From positions 1 to 5,021 of the forward strand of contig JAZDLC010000259.1 of NCBI GenBank assembly GCA_043802345.1: a stretch of DNA of 5,021 bases, read 5' to 3'. Numbering within the stretch: position 1 is the stretch's first letter; the number at the start of each line of letters is the position of its first letter. Shown in pieces: positions 1 to 5,021 of the stretch. A program made the position numbers and the translations under genes. This DNA is from JAZDLC01 sp043802345 (GTDB lineage Bacteria; Planctomycetota; B15-G4; JADJEK01). The notes under the pieces were generated by a model, which worked only from the letters and a program-made list of their open reading frames with translations, did no database searches and was not told where the DNA came from.

Positions 1-119
1 GGGGCGGCGGCAAGCGCCCGGGCGCGCGCGGAACTCTTGCCCCGGCATGGCCCGGGTCTTACCATCCAGTTCCTGGTGGCAGTGGTGGGAGCGCGGCCCC
101 GGGGCGGCGCGGCAGCAGG

Positions 120-791
120 ATGTACGACGACTTGACCGGCGATTTCAAGGTCAACTGGCAGATCATCGCCCTGACCTTCAACATCGTCGGGTTCTTCTTC
201 ATCCTGAACAGCCTGTACTTCAAGCGGCCCAAGCGCCTGCTGCACGAGTACTACGGCATCGAGAAGCAGCGGCCGCTGCGCTCGATCCGCGACCACGTGA
301 TGAACATGGTGCAGCTGGTGATCGGCTTCGTGTTCCTCATCCTCGGCCAGTTCCTGCTCATCGCCGACCAGCTGTCGATGACCATCGCCGACCGCGACAG
401 CTTCTTCGGGGACCCGAGCGTGCTGACCATCGCGGCCTTCCTCATCGGGTCGATGATGCTCGTCACCCTGGTCCTGAAGGTGTTCCAGATCTTCTGGACC
501 AAGTGGTCCTTCAAGCGCCTCTTGACGGACTTCTACCGCGAGCACAGCTGGGCGCTGCAGAAGTACCCGGCCACCGCCAAGCAGGCCGGGGAGATCCTGG
601 GCGTGAGCCACCGCAAGGAGGACTCGGTCTCGGAGTACCTCAAGCGGCTCATGGCCTATCTCGAGATCGAAGCGCCGGAAGGCGGCGCCGCCGGCGAGCC
701 GGGCACGGGCGCCGGCCCGCGCAGCGCGATCCCGCCGGAGCCGTCCTCGACGGCGACGCATCCGGCCACGCCGCCGCGGATCATGTCCTGA
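120..791 (+). CDS. Uncharacterised three-helix membrane protein
   Basis: I do not recognise a family for this 223-residue protein. Three hydrophobic segments are clear, at about residues 12-34, 60-83 and 101-126. The loop between the first two is rich in Lys and Arg (KRPKRLL, then RPLRSIR), and the loop between the second and third is acidic. By the positive-inside rule this puts the N-terminus outside and the C-terminus in the cytoplasm. After the third helix comes a basic, mostly helical cytoplasmic region (about 127-182), then a Gly/Ala/Pro/Ser/Thr-rich tail that looks disordered. The ATG at 120 is the first in-frame start in the window, but it has no well-spaced Shine-Dalgarno sequence and the frame stays open to the left edge, so the N-terminus could lie further upstream. 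The stop is 10 bases before the glycerophosphotransferase-like gene, which suggests one transcript and a shared role at the membrane. That role is inference only. Confidence 0.75.
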   Translation: MYDDLTGDFKVNWQIIALTFNIVGFFFILNSLYFKRPKRLLHEYYGIEKQRPLRSIRDHVMNMVQLVIGFVFLILGQFLLIADQLSMTIADRDSFFGDPSVLTIAAFLIGSMMLVTLVLKVFQIFWTKWSFKRLLTDFYREHSWALQKYPATAKQAGEILGVSHRKEDSVSEYLKRLMAYLEIEAPEGGAAGEPGTGAGPRSAIPPEPSSTATHPATPPRIMS

Positions 792-792
792 C

Positions 793-796
793 GGAG
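793..796 (+). promoter_or_regulatory. Ribosome binding site deciding the start at 802
   Basis: GGAG lies five bases before the ATG at 802. The alternative in-frame GTG at 796 overlaps this motif and has no Shine-Dalgarno sequence of its own, so 802 is the better start. The site begins one base after the stop codon of the upstream membrane-protein gene, which fits translational coupling. Confidence 0.6.
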
Positions 797-801
797 TGGC
801 G

Positions 802-1956
802 ATGCTCTCCTTGCCCATCGGCCGCCGGGGCGCCAGCAAGATCCTTTTCTACGCCGAGTCGCCGGTCAAGTACGCGATGTTCCGCCCGATCCAGCGGCTG
901 ATGGAACACGACTCCCGGATCGAGTTCTTCTTCGCCGGCCAGCTTCGGGGGGCGTTCACGTCAAGGAACATGGCGCGGCAACTGAACGTGAAGGGGGCGC
1001 GCTCGCTGCGCCGGGGGATCGCCGCGCTCTGTCGCTTCGATCTGTTCCTCACCGCGGACTACGACCTGTGGGGGCCGTTCGAAAGGGAGAAGCTGCCGAT
1101 CAGCGCGGCGACCAAGGTCCAGGTGTTCCACGGGGCGTCGGTCCGCAATGGGGCCATTCAGCCCAAGATGAAGCGATATGGGAAGCTGATGGTCGTGGGT
1201 CCCTACATGTTCCGGTCGTTCATCGGGGCGGGCATCTTCCAGGAGGACGATCCCAGGCTCGCGAAGGTCGGGATGCCAAAGACGGACCGGCTGCTGGATG
1301 GATCCTTCGACGGCGCCGCGATCCGAGCCGAGTTCGGACTGGACCCAGACCGGCCCACGGTCCTCTTGGCTCCGACCTGGCTCAGGAAGTCGCCGATCTT
1401 CGACTTCGGTGAGGAGTTGATCGAGCGGCTGGCGGACGGCCCCTGGAACCTGGTGGTCAAGCTGCATGACAAGTTCTTCGATCCGAGGTTCAACCTGATC
1501 GACTGGCGCTCGCGGCTGAGGCGGCTGGAGCAGCGCAAGCCCTGCACGGTCATCATCGACCAGCATGATGCGACTCCGCTCCTGTTCGTGACCGACCTGC
1601 TGATCTCGGACGTCTCCTCGATTTCGAACGAGTTCTCGTTGCTGGACCGGCCCATGGTGTTTCTGCAGGTCGGCGATGTGGAGGCCCTGAAGGCCCAGTA
1701 TCCGCATCTTGACCTGGACACATGGGGCCAACGTGCGGGAGAGGTCGCCCATGACGCTGCTTCCTGCGTGGCGGCCGTGGAGCGCGGTCTCGCCGATCCA
1801 GGGCGCGACAGCGAGATCCGCCGGGCGCTCGCCAGGGATGTTTTCTACAACCCCGGGTGTGCGGCAGCGGTCGCGGTCAGCGTCCTGTATGACACTCTGG
1901 GCCTGCCCGCACGGCCTGAGCCCGCCGGGGAGACGGTCGGAACGCTTCCGGTGTAA
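802..1956 (+). CDS. CDP-glycerol glycerophosphotransferase-like enzyme (TagB/TagF family)
   Basis: The 384-residue protein resembles the GT-B-type family that transfers glycerol phosphate (or ribitol phosphate) from a CDP-linked donor to a membrane-bound acceptor, as in teichoic acid and some capsule pathways. Family landmarks appear in order: an N-terminal Rossmann-like strand KILFYAES (about 15-22), the FHGAS motif with its conserved His (about 109-113), LLAPTW (about 188-193), VVKLHDKF with a second conserved His (about 218-225), and the signature LLISDVSSISNEF followed by LLDRPMVFL (about 266-288). In this family the two His residues and the Ser-rich signature line the active site and the CDP-donor pocket. 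No transmembrane segment is seen; such enzymes usually bind the inner face of the membrane peripherally. The length fits a single catalytic domain without the N-terminal extension of TagF polymerases, so a primase-like or single-transfer role is more likely than polymerisation. The actual donor and acceptor cannot be read from sequence. A GTG at 796 would add two residues. Confidence 0.92.
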   Translation: MLSLPIGRRGASKILFYAESPVKYAMFRPIQRLMEHDSRIEFFFAGQLRGAFTSRNMARQLNVKGARSLRRGIAALCRFDLFLTADYDLWGPFEREKLPISAATKVQVFHGASVRNGAIQPKMKRYGKLMVVGPYMFRSFIGAGIFQEDDPRLAKVGMPKTDRLLDGSFDGAAIRAEFGLDPDRPTVLLAPTWLRKSPIFDFGEELIERLADGPWNLVVKLHDKFFDPRFNLIDWRSRLRRLEQRKPCTVIIDQHDATPLLFVTDLLISDVSSISNEFSLLDRPMVFLQVGDVEALKAQYPHLDLDTWGQRAGEVAHDAASCVAAVERGLADPGRDSEIRRALARDVFYNPGCAAAVAVSVLYDTLGLPARPEPAGETVGTLPV

Positions 1957-1986
1957 CCGCCCGCGCGCCGCGGCGACTCCTGCCAT

Positions 1987-2733
1987 GTGAAGCTCTCGTC
2001 AATCCTCGTTCTGGCTGGGCGGTGCAGAGTCGATCTGCTGGACGCCGTCTTCCCGCCCCTCTGCGCGGTCTGCGATCACGAGATCCCTGACCCGGGAGCG
2101 GTGATCTGCGGGCTCTGCCGGGCCAGCCTCGTGCGCGTGGGACGGCGCGGTTGTCGCAAATGCGGGGCGGAACCGGTGCCTGGATCCCGGCCGAGACCCT
2201 CCCGGTGCAGGCGCTGCCGCGACCGCGGATTTGCCTTCTCCCGGGCGGTGGCCGCGACCCGCTATGCGGGGGTTGTCCGGGATCTGGTGCTGGCGGCCAA
2301 GTTCCGGCGCCGGCGGGAGGGGCTCCGGGTCCTCGCCCGGGAACTCATCGGTGCGCTGCGCGAAACCGGCTGCCACCACAGGGTCAGCGTGGTGACCTCA
2401 GTCCCCCTCCATCCGACCCGGCGGCTGCTGAGGGGGTACGATCAGGCGGAGCTTCTGGCCAGACAGGTGGCCGATGGACTCGATCTGCCGTATCTGCGGG
2501 GAGGCCTGCGCAGGAGTTCCCGGACCTCGCCGCAGGCGGCGGCTGCGCCTTCGCTCCGGGCCGGCAGGATGGCGGGGGCCTTTCGCGCCGGCTGGAGGCG
2601 GCGGAGGTTCCGTGGGCGATCGGTCCTGCTCGTCGACGACGTCATGAGCACCGGCGCCACCGTGGACGCGGCGGCTCACGCCCTGCTCGAGGCGGGGGCG
2701 CGGTGTGTGTTCGTGGGGGTGGGAGCGACGTGA
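1987..2733 (+). CDS. ComF family protein (zinc ribbon and phosphoribosyltransferase fold)
   Basis: The 248-residue protein has the full ComF/ComFC layout. The N-terminal part carries four CxxC pairs (Cys26/29, 41/44, 56/59 and 74/77), enough for two zinc ribbons. Next come the family motifs YAGVVRDLVLAAKF (about 93-106), VPLHPTRRLLRGYDQAELLA (about 139-158), and a Q...R...GAF stretch (about 183-199). The C-terminus has an intact PRPP-binding loop, LLVDDVMSTGATV (about 214-226), as in type I phosphoribosyltransferases. In naturally competent bacteria ComF proteins act in the cytoplasm during uptake and handling of transforming DNA, and relatives (GntX) are widespread in non-competent species; the reaction catalysed is not established. 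The start is GTG at 1987, 30 bases after the glycerophosphotransferase-like gene. No good Shine-Dalgarno sequence precedes it, but the protein starts just where ComF homologues do and no later in-frame start keeps the first ribbon. It is probably the last gene of the left-hand transcript. The protein is unusually Arg-rich, as expected for the base composition. Confidence 0.9.
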   Translation: MKLSSILVLAGRCRVDLLDAVFPPLCAVCDHEIPDPGAVICGLCRASLVRVGRRGCRKCGAEPVPGSRPRPSRCRRCRDRGFAFSRAVAATRYAGVVRDLVLAAKFRRRREGLRVLARELIGALRETGCHHRVSVVTSVPLHPTRRLLRGYDQAELLARQVADGLDLPYLRGGLRRSSRTSPQAAAAPSLRAGRMAGAFRAGWRRRRFRGRSVLLVDDVMSTGATVDAAAHALLEAGARCVFVGVGAT

Positions 2734-2749
2734 GGGGGGTCCCTTTCGC

Positions 2750-2846
2750 GTGCTTCAGCAGGAACTCGGCGCGAAGCACCCGACAACGGTGGCGGCGGAA
2801 GGACTGCCGCAGAACGTGCAACGCGAGTGACTGCGGGCAGCGCGTT
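2750..2846. terminator. Convergent intergenic region with two weak inverted repeats
   Basis: The 118 bases between the converging comF-like and STAS-PilZ genes hold two inverted repeats. One has 7-bp arms, GTGCTTC (2750-2756) and GAAGCAC (2773-2779), around a 16-base loop. The other has arms AACGCG (2820-2825) and CGCGTT (2841-2846), enclosing a small CTG-CGGG-CAG hairpin that could extend the stem past a 5-base bulge. Neither is followed by a T-run on either strand, so intrinsic termination is doubtful. Their place between two converging stops is the main reason for the call. Confidence 0.25.
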
Positions 2847-2851
2847 CCGAA

Positions 2852-3568
2852 CTACTCCTCGCCGGCGTTCTTGACCTCGTCCCGGAGGAACTGCATGTCC
2901 GAGATGAATTGCTGGATCGACTTCCGATCCTCCGGCTCGATGTTCTGGAAGAAGATCTTGACGGTCGACCCTTCCTCGTTGGCGACCGCCTCGAGGACCT
3001 TGGCTCCGATCTCGAAGTAGAAAGCCTTCTTGAAGAGCGGGAGGCGGAACTTGGTCTTCATGTCGGCGTCTACCGGGAAGAAGGACGCCGCCTGGGTGAC
3101 CTGGGCGGACATGCCCTTCTCGTCCAGGTGCAGGATCCGGCCGATGACGGGACGCCCCAGCGCCGCCTGCCGTTTCGGATCGGTGAAGTGGAACATGACG
3201 CTGTTCCCCGTGGGCAGGGTGGCGGTCGGCCCCTGCCCGAGAGTCTCCACAGCCTGGTTGTTTTCGTCGTATACCTTGATGACCTTGGTCAGTCCCAGGC
3301 TGTCCAGCACGTCCCGGACGAATCCGGATGGCTGGGAGATCACGAGTTCACCGCCGATTTCCTTCATCAGCTTGCGCGACTTGACGATGGCGCCGATGGC
3401 GGTGCTCATGATGAATTTCACCATGCGCATGTCGAGAACGACGTTTCTCACGCCGTTGGCCGCCAGGGATTCCACCTCTTCCAGGAAGGAGCTGACCACG
3501 AAGGAGTCGAACTCTCCGCGAAGGATGAGAATGGCGACGTCGCCGTTGATTTCCCGATCGATCTTCAT
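2852..3568 (-). CDS. STAS domain protein with C-terminal PilZ-like domain
   Basis: The 238-residue protein starts with a STAS domain (about 1-110) of the anti-sigma-factor antagonist type: MKIDREINGDVAILILRGEF, then VVLDMRMVKFIMSTAIGAIV (about 43-62), which is the loop that carries the phosphorylated Ser in SpoIIAA and RsbV. Here Ser55 aligns with that Ser, but the neighbouring Asp and Gly of the usual DSSG are Met54 and Ala57. After a Gly/Thr linker (about 111-122), residues 123-231 show the strand pattern of a PilZ beta-barrel (VMFHF, GRILHL, KFRLPLF, FYFEIGAKV, VKIFFQNIE) ending in a helix, EDRKSIQQFI. Its DxSxxG-type motif is changed to HLDEKG (147-152) and no clear RxxxR precedes it, so cyclic-di-GMP binding is doubtful. 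The ATG at 3568 is chosen over one 17 codons upstream because GGAG sits six bases before it and homology begins there. It is cytoplasmic, with no membrane segment. The GAF-PP2C gene is divergent across 220 bases and is the obvious candidate phosphatase; no kinase is visible. Confidence 0.9.
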   Translation of the reverse strand: MKIDREINGDVAILILRGEFDSFVVSSFLEEVESLAANGVRNVVLDMRMVKFIMSTAIGAIVKSRKLMKEIGGELVISQPSGFVRDVLDSLGLTKVIKVYDENNQAVETLGQGPTATLPTGNSVMFHFTDPKRQAALGRPVIGRILHLDEKGMSAQVTQAASFFPVDADMKTKFRLPLFKKAFYFEIGAKVLEAVANEEGSTVKIFFQNIEPEDRKSIQQFISDMQFLRDEVKNAGEE

Positions 3569-3574
3569 CGTGCT

Positions 3575-3578
3575 CTCC
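3575..3578 (-). promoter_or_regulatory. Ribosome binding site for the STAS-PilZ gene
   Basis: On the minus strand GGAG (within CCGGAGAG) lies six bases before the ATG at 3568-3566. This spacing fixes the start there rather than at the upstream in-frame ATG (3619-3617). Confidence 0.65.
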
Positions 3579-3593
3579 GGAATAGCTGGAACC

Positions 3594-3626
3594 GGGATCG
3601 TCGGGCCGGTCGCCAGCACCGATCCC
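3594..3626 (-). other. Inverted repeat in the 5' leader of the STAS-PilZ gene
   Basis: Arms GGGATCG (3594-3600) and CGATCCC (3620-3626) pair perfectly around a 19-base loop. With one bulged C the stem could gain further C-G pairs at its base. If the predicted promoter is right, the repeat lies inside a leader of about 68 bases and ends 25 bases before the start codon. It could be an RNA hairpin or an operator; neither is shown. Confidence 0.3.
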
Positions 3627-3642
3627 CGGGTGTGTGCCTCAG

Positions 3643-3671
3643 ATTCTGCCGGTCGACCATGGAACCGTCAA
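3643..3671 (-). promoter_or_regulatory. Candidate sigma70-type promoter for the STAS-PilZ gene
   Basis: Reading the minus strand, TTGACG (3671-3666) matches five of six bases of the -35 consensus. After a 17-base spacer, CAGAAT (3648-3643) matches four of six bases of the -10 box. Transcription would begin near 3636. Such a match stands out in this G+C-rich sequence, but the sigma-factor preference of the host is unknown. Confidence 0.42.
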
Positions 3672-3718
3672 GGAGCGCTGGCGCGCGGCTGAAAAAGGAG
3701 CCGGGTCCACCCCTCGGC

Positions 3719-3748
3719 TTGTGCTGGCAGGTGGCGGGACGATACGAT
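3719..3748 (+). promoter_or_regulatory. Weak candidate promoter for the GAF-PP2C gene
   Basis: TTGTGC (3719-3724) and TACGAT (3743-3748) are separated by 18 bases. The -10 matches four of six consensus bases and the -35 only three. Its place, about 40 bases before the GTG at 3789, is reasonable for a promoter. No better plus-strand match is seen in the divergent spacer, so an alternative sigma factor is possible. Confidence 0.22.
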
Positions 3749-3778
3749 CGACGGGAAGTCTCTGTGGGCATGAACGGC

Positions 3779-3782
3779 AGGA
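3779..3782 (+). promoter_or_regulatory. Ribosome binding site deciding the GTG start at 3789
   Basis: AGGA lies six bases before the GTG at 3789. An in-frame TGA at 3783-3785 rules out any earlier start, and the only other early candidate, GTG at 3852, has no Shine-Dalgarno sequence. Confidence 0.6.
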
Positions 3783-3788
3783 TGACGA

Positions 3789-5021
3789 GTGGGCTGGTTT
3801 GGACGCGGAAAGGACGAGAGGCGGTCAGGCCGGGACGCCGGCCGGTCCTTCGTGAATCCGCTTGCGGCGCCGGACCAGACTCAGGTCCTGACCGGCGATG
3901 ACCGGATCGATGGGCCGAAGGTCCGGATTCTCCTGGATGCGGTCGCGGACTTGATTTCGACCGTGAATCACAGGGCCGTGCTGACATCGATCGTCGACAA
4001 GTCGATTCGGGTGGTCGGGGCGGAGCGGGGAATCCTGTTCCTGTTCGAGAAGGGAGACCCGGAGCGGCTCTCCGTCCAGGTCGCCCGTGATGCGGAGGGG
4101 CGTGACCTCCGGGAACCGATCCAGTACTCCACCACCGTGACTCGCAAGGTCGCGATGGAGGGGTCGGCGATGTGCTGGAAGGTCTCCTCGCAGGAGCAGG
4201 CGGTCGATCTCTCCCAATCGATCGTCGACATGAAGCTCCGGGCCGTGATGTGCGTGACCCTGCGCGTCAAGGACCGCAGGCTGGGCGTGATCTATGTCGA
4301 TTCGCGCGCGTCCCACCGGGAGTTCTCGCGGGCCGACCTGCGGTTTTTCGACGCCCTGGCGGGCGCTCTGTCGATTGCCGTGGAGAACGCGCGACTGATC
4401 CGGGAAACCGTCGCGAGCGAGCGGGTCAAGGAACAGGTCAAGGTGGCCCACACGATTCAGGAAGGGCTGCTCCCGAAGAACCCGGTGGGAATCAAGGGGT
4501 TCGAGCTGGCTGGGTGGGCCATTCCCGCCGAGGAGGCTCTGGGCGACTACTATGACTTCATCCCGTTGGATGACGGTCGCTGGGTGGTCGCCATTGGAGA
4601 TGTCGCCGGTCACGGGATCGGCCCGGCGCTGCTGATGTCCAGCGCGCGTTCCCTGCTGCGCTCGTTGACGGACGGGCCGTTCGAGGTGCCCGAGATCCTG
4701 GCGCGGATGAACAACCGCTTCGAGGAGGATACGGGCGGCTCGATGTTCATGTCGATGTTCGTGGCCGTGTTCGATCCGAGCCAGCGCAGTTTCGTCTACG
4801 GCAATGCCGGCCATACTTCCCCGCTGCTGGTGAGGCAGCAGGGTTCGGAGGACTTGAACCGGACCGGGCTGGCGCTGGGGATCGAGCAGGGGATGACGTA
4901 CGAGGTCAAGGGGCCGGTCGTTCTCATGCCGGGCGATACCCTGGTCCTGACCACGGACGGCATTCTCGAGTCGCGCCGCGGTGAGGAGTTCTTCGGCCGT
5001 GAGCGGCTGGAGAGTGTGGTG
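3789..5021 (+). CDS. GAF domain SpoIIE-type (PP2C) serine phosphatase, 3' end cut off
   Basis: The gene is open for 411 codons to the window edge and lacks its stop. After a basic, probably disordered N-terminus (about 1-40), residues 45-205 form a GAF sensor domain (ILLDAVADLISTV, VVGAERGILFLFE, LGVIYVDSR, FFDALAGALSIAVENARL). A short helical linker (about 200-226, ending VAHTIQEGLLP) leads into a SpoIIE/RsbU-type PP2C domain. Metal-binding motifs are present: GDYYD (252-256), GDVAGHGIGPALLM (270-283), NAGHTSPLL (339-347) and TTDGILE (388-394). The first motif normally reads GGDYYD; the first Gly is Leu251 here, but the metal-binding Asp253 is kept. The final Asp-containing motif lies beyond the window, so roughly the last few dozen residues are missing. 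Enzymes of this class remove phosphate from Ser or Thr of STAS proteins in response to a ligand or partner sensed by the N-terminal domain. The divergent STAS-PilZ protein is the natural substrate to propose. No membrane segment is seen, so it is probably cytosolic. The GAF ligand cannot be predicted. Confidence 0.94.
   Translation, partial: MGWFGRGKDERRSGRDAGRSFVNPLAAPDQTQVLTGDDRIDGPKVRILLDAVADLISTVNHRAVLTSIVDKSIRVVGAERGILFLFEKGDPERLSVQVARDAEGRDLREPIQYSTTVTRKVAMEGSAMCWKVSSQEQAVDLSQSIVDMKLRAVMCVTLRVKDRRLGVIYVDSRASHREFSRADLRFFDALAGALSIAVENARLIRETVASERVKEQVKVAHTIQEGLLPKNPVGIKGFELAGWAIPAEEALGDYYDFIPLDDGRWVVAIGDVAGHGIGPALLMSSARSLLRSLTDGPFEVPEILARMNNRFEEDTGGSMFMSMFVAVFDPSQRSFVYGNAGHTSPLLVRQQGSEDLNRTGLALGIEQGMTYEVKGPVVLMPGDTLVLTTDGILESRRGEEFFGRERLESVV

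Noticed and set aside
1..119. Possible end of an upstream plus-strand gene (frame ending at the TGA at 133-135) or start of a minus-strand gene (ATG at 67-65 with AGGA upstream)
   Set aside because: Both pieces are too short and compositionally biased to support. The 119 bases show no repeat, RNA gene or convincing promoter.
47..901. Long plus-strand frame overlapping the membrane-protein gene
   Set aside because: The product is Arg/Pro/Ala-rich and low in complexity, as expected for an off-frame reading of G+C-rich DNA. The overlapped frame has clear membrane helices.
961..1986. Minus-strand 341-codon open frame opposite the glycerophosphotransferase-like gene
   Set aside because: No recognisable motif and a biased composition. 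The plus strand carries family signatures along its whole length.
3617..3619. Upstream ATG that would add 17 residues to the STAS-PilZ protein
   Set aside because: No Shine-Dalgarno sequence before it, the extension is Pro-rich and outside the STAS fold, and it would cover the good ribosome binding site of the internal start.
2909..3901. Plus-strand open frame opposite the STAS-PilZ gene
   Set aside because: It is the antisense shadow of a gene with clear STAS and PilZ-like patterns, and it runs across the divergent promoter region.
3986..4230. 14-base direct repeat ATCGATCGTCGACA at 3986-3999 and 4217-4230
   Set aside because: Both copies lie in frame within the GAF domain and encode Ser-Ile-Val-Asp with the same codons, so chance codon reuse explains them.
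3825..4814. Minus-strand open frame opposite the GAF-PP2C gene
   Set aside because: It is the shadow of the phosphatase; its His/Arg/Asp-rich product has no domain pattern.

Overview
The window is a strongly G+C-rich bacterial stretch, with most codons ending in G or C. It carries five protein genes and almost no spare sequence. No rRNA, tRNA, transposase, CRISPR array or phage gene is visible. Compact two-direction gene packing, a GAF-linked PP2C phosphatase facing a STAS-PilZ protein, and a single-domain glycerophosphotransferase-like enzyme fit a free-living bacterium, possibly from an environmental or candidate phylum. No gene here fixes the taxonomy, so this is only an impression.

Left block (about 120-2733, + strand): three genes lie head to tail with short gaps of 10 and 30 bases. 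They are an unrecognised three-helix membrane protein, a CDP-glycerol glycerophosphotransferase-like enzyme (TagB/TagF family) and a ComF-family phosphoribosyltransferase-like protein with two four-cysteine zinc ribbons. The first two are close enough for translational coupling and may act together at the membrane on a surface polymer. ComF looks like a passenger at the end of the transcript.

Right block (2852-5021): a minus-strand STAS-PilZ gene converges on comF and is divergent from a plus-strand GAF-SpoIIE (PP2C) phosphatase gene that runs off the window. The 220-base divergent spacer holds a fair sigma70-like promoter for the STAS gene (-35 TTGACG, 17-base spacer, -10 CAGAAT) and a weaker candidate for the phosphatase. 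Shine-Dalgarno sequences fix both starts. The pair looks like half of a partner-switching pathway: a sensory phosphatase that could dephosphorylate a STAS protein, whose second domain is a degenerate PilZ fold. No anti-sigma-type kinase is present in the window.

The most interesting part is the STAS-PilZ/GAF-PP2C pair. The STAS phosphosite region is unusual (Met-Ser-Thr-Ala where Asp-Ser-Ser-Gly is typical), and the PilZ domain lacks the usual cyclic-di-GMP-binding signature. This suggests a switch wired differently from the classical SpoIIAA/SpoIIAB/SpoIIE or RsbV/RsbW/RsbU systems.
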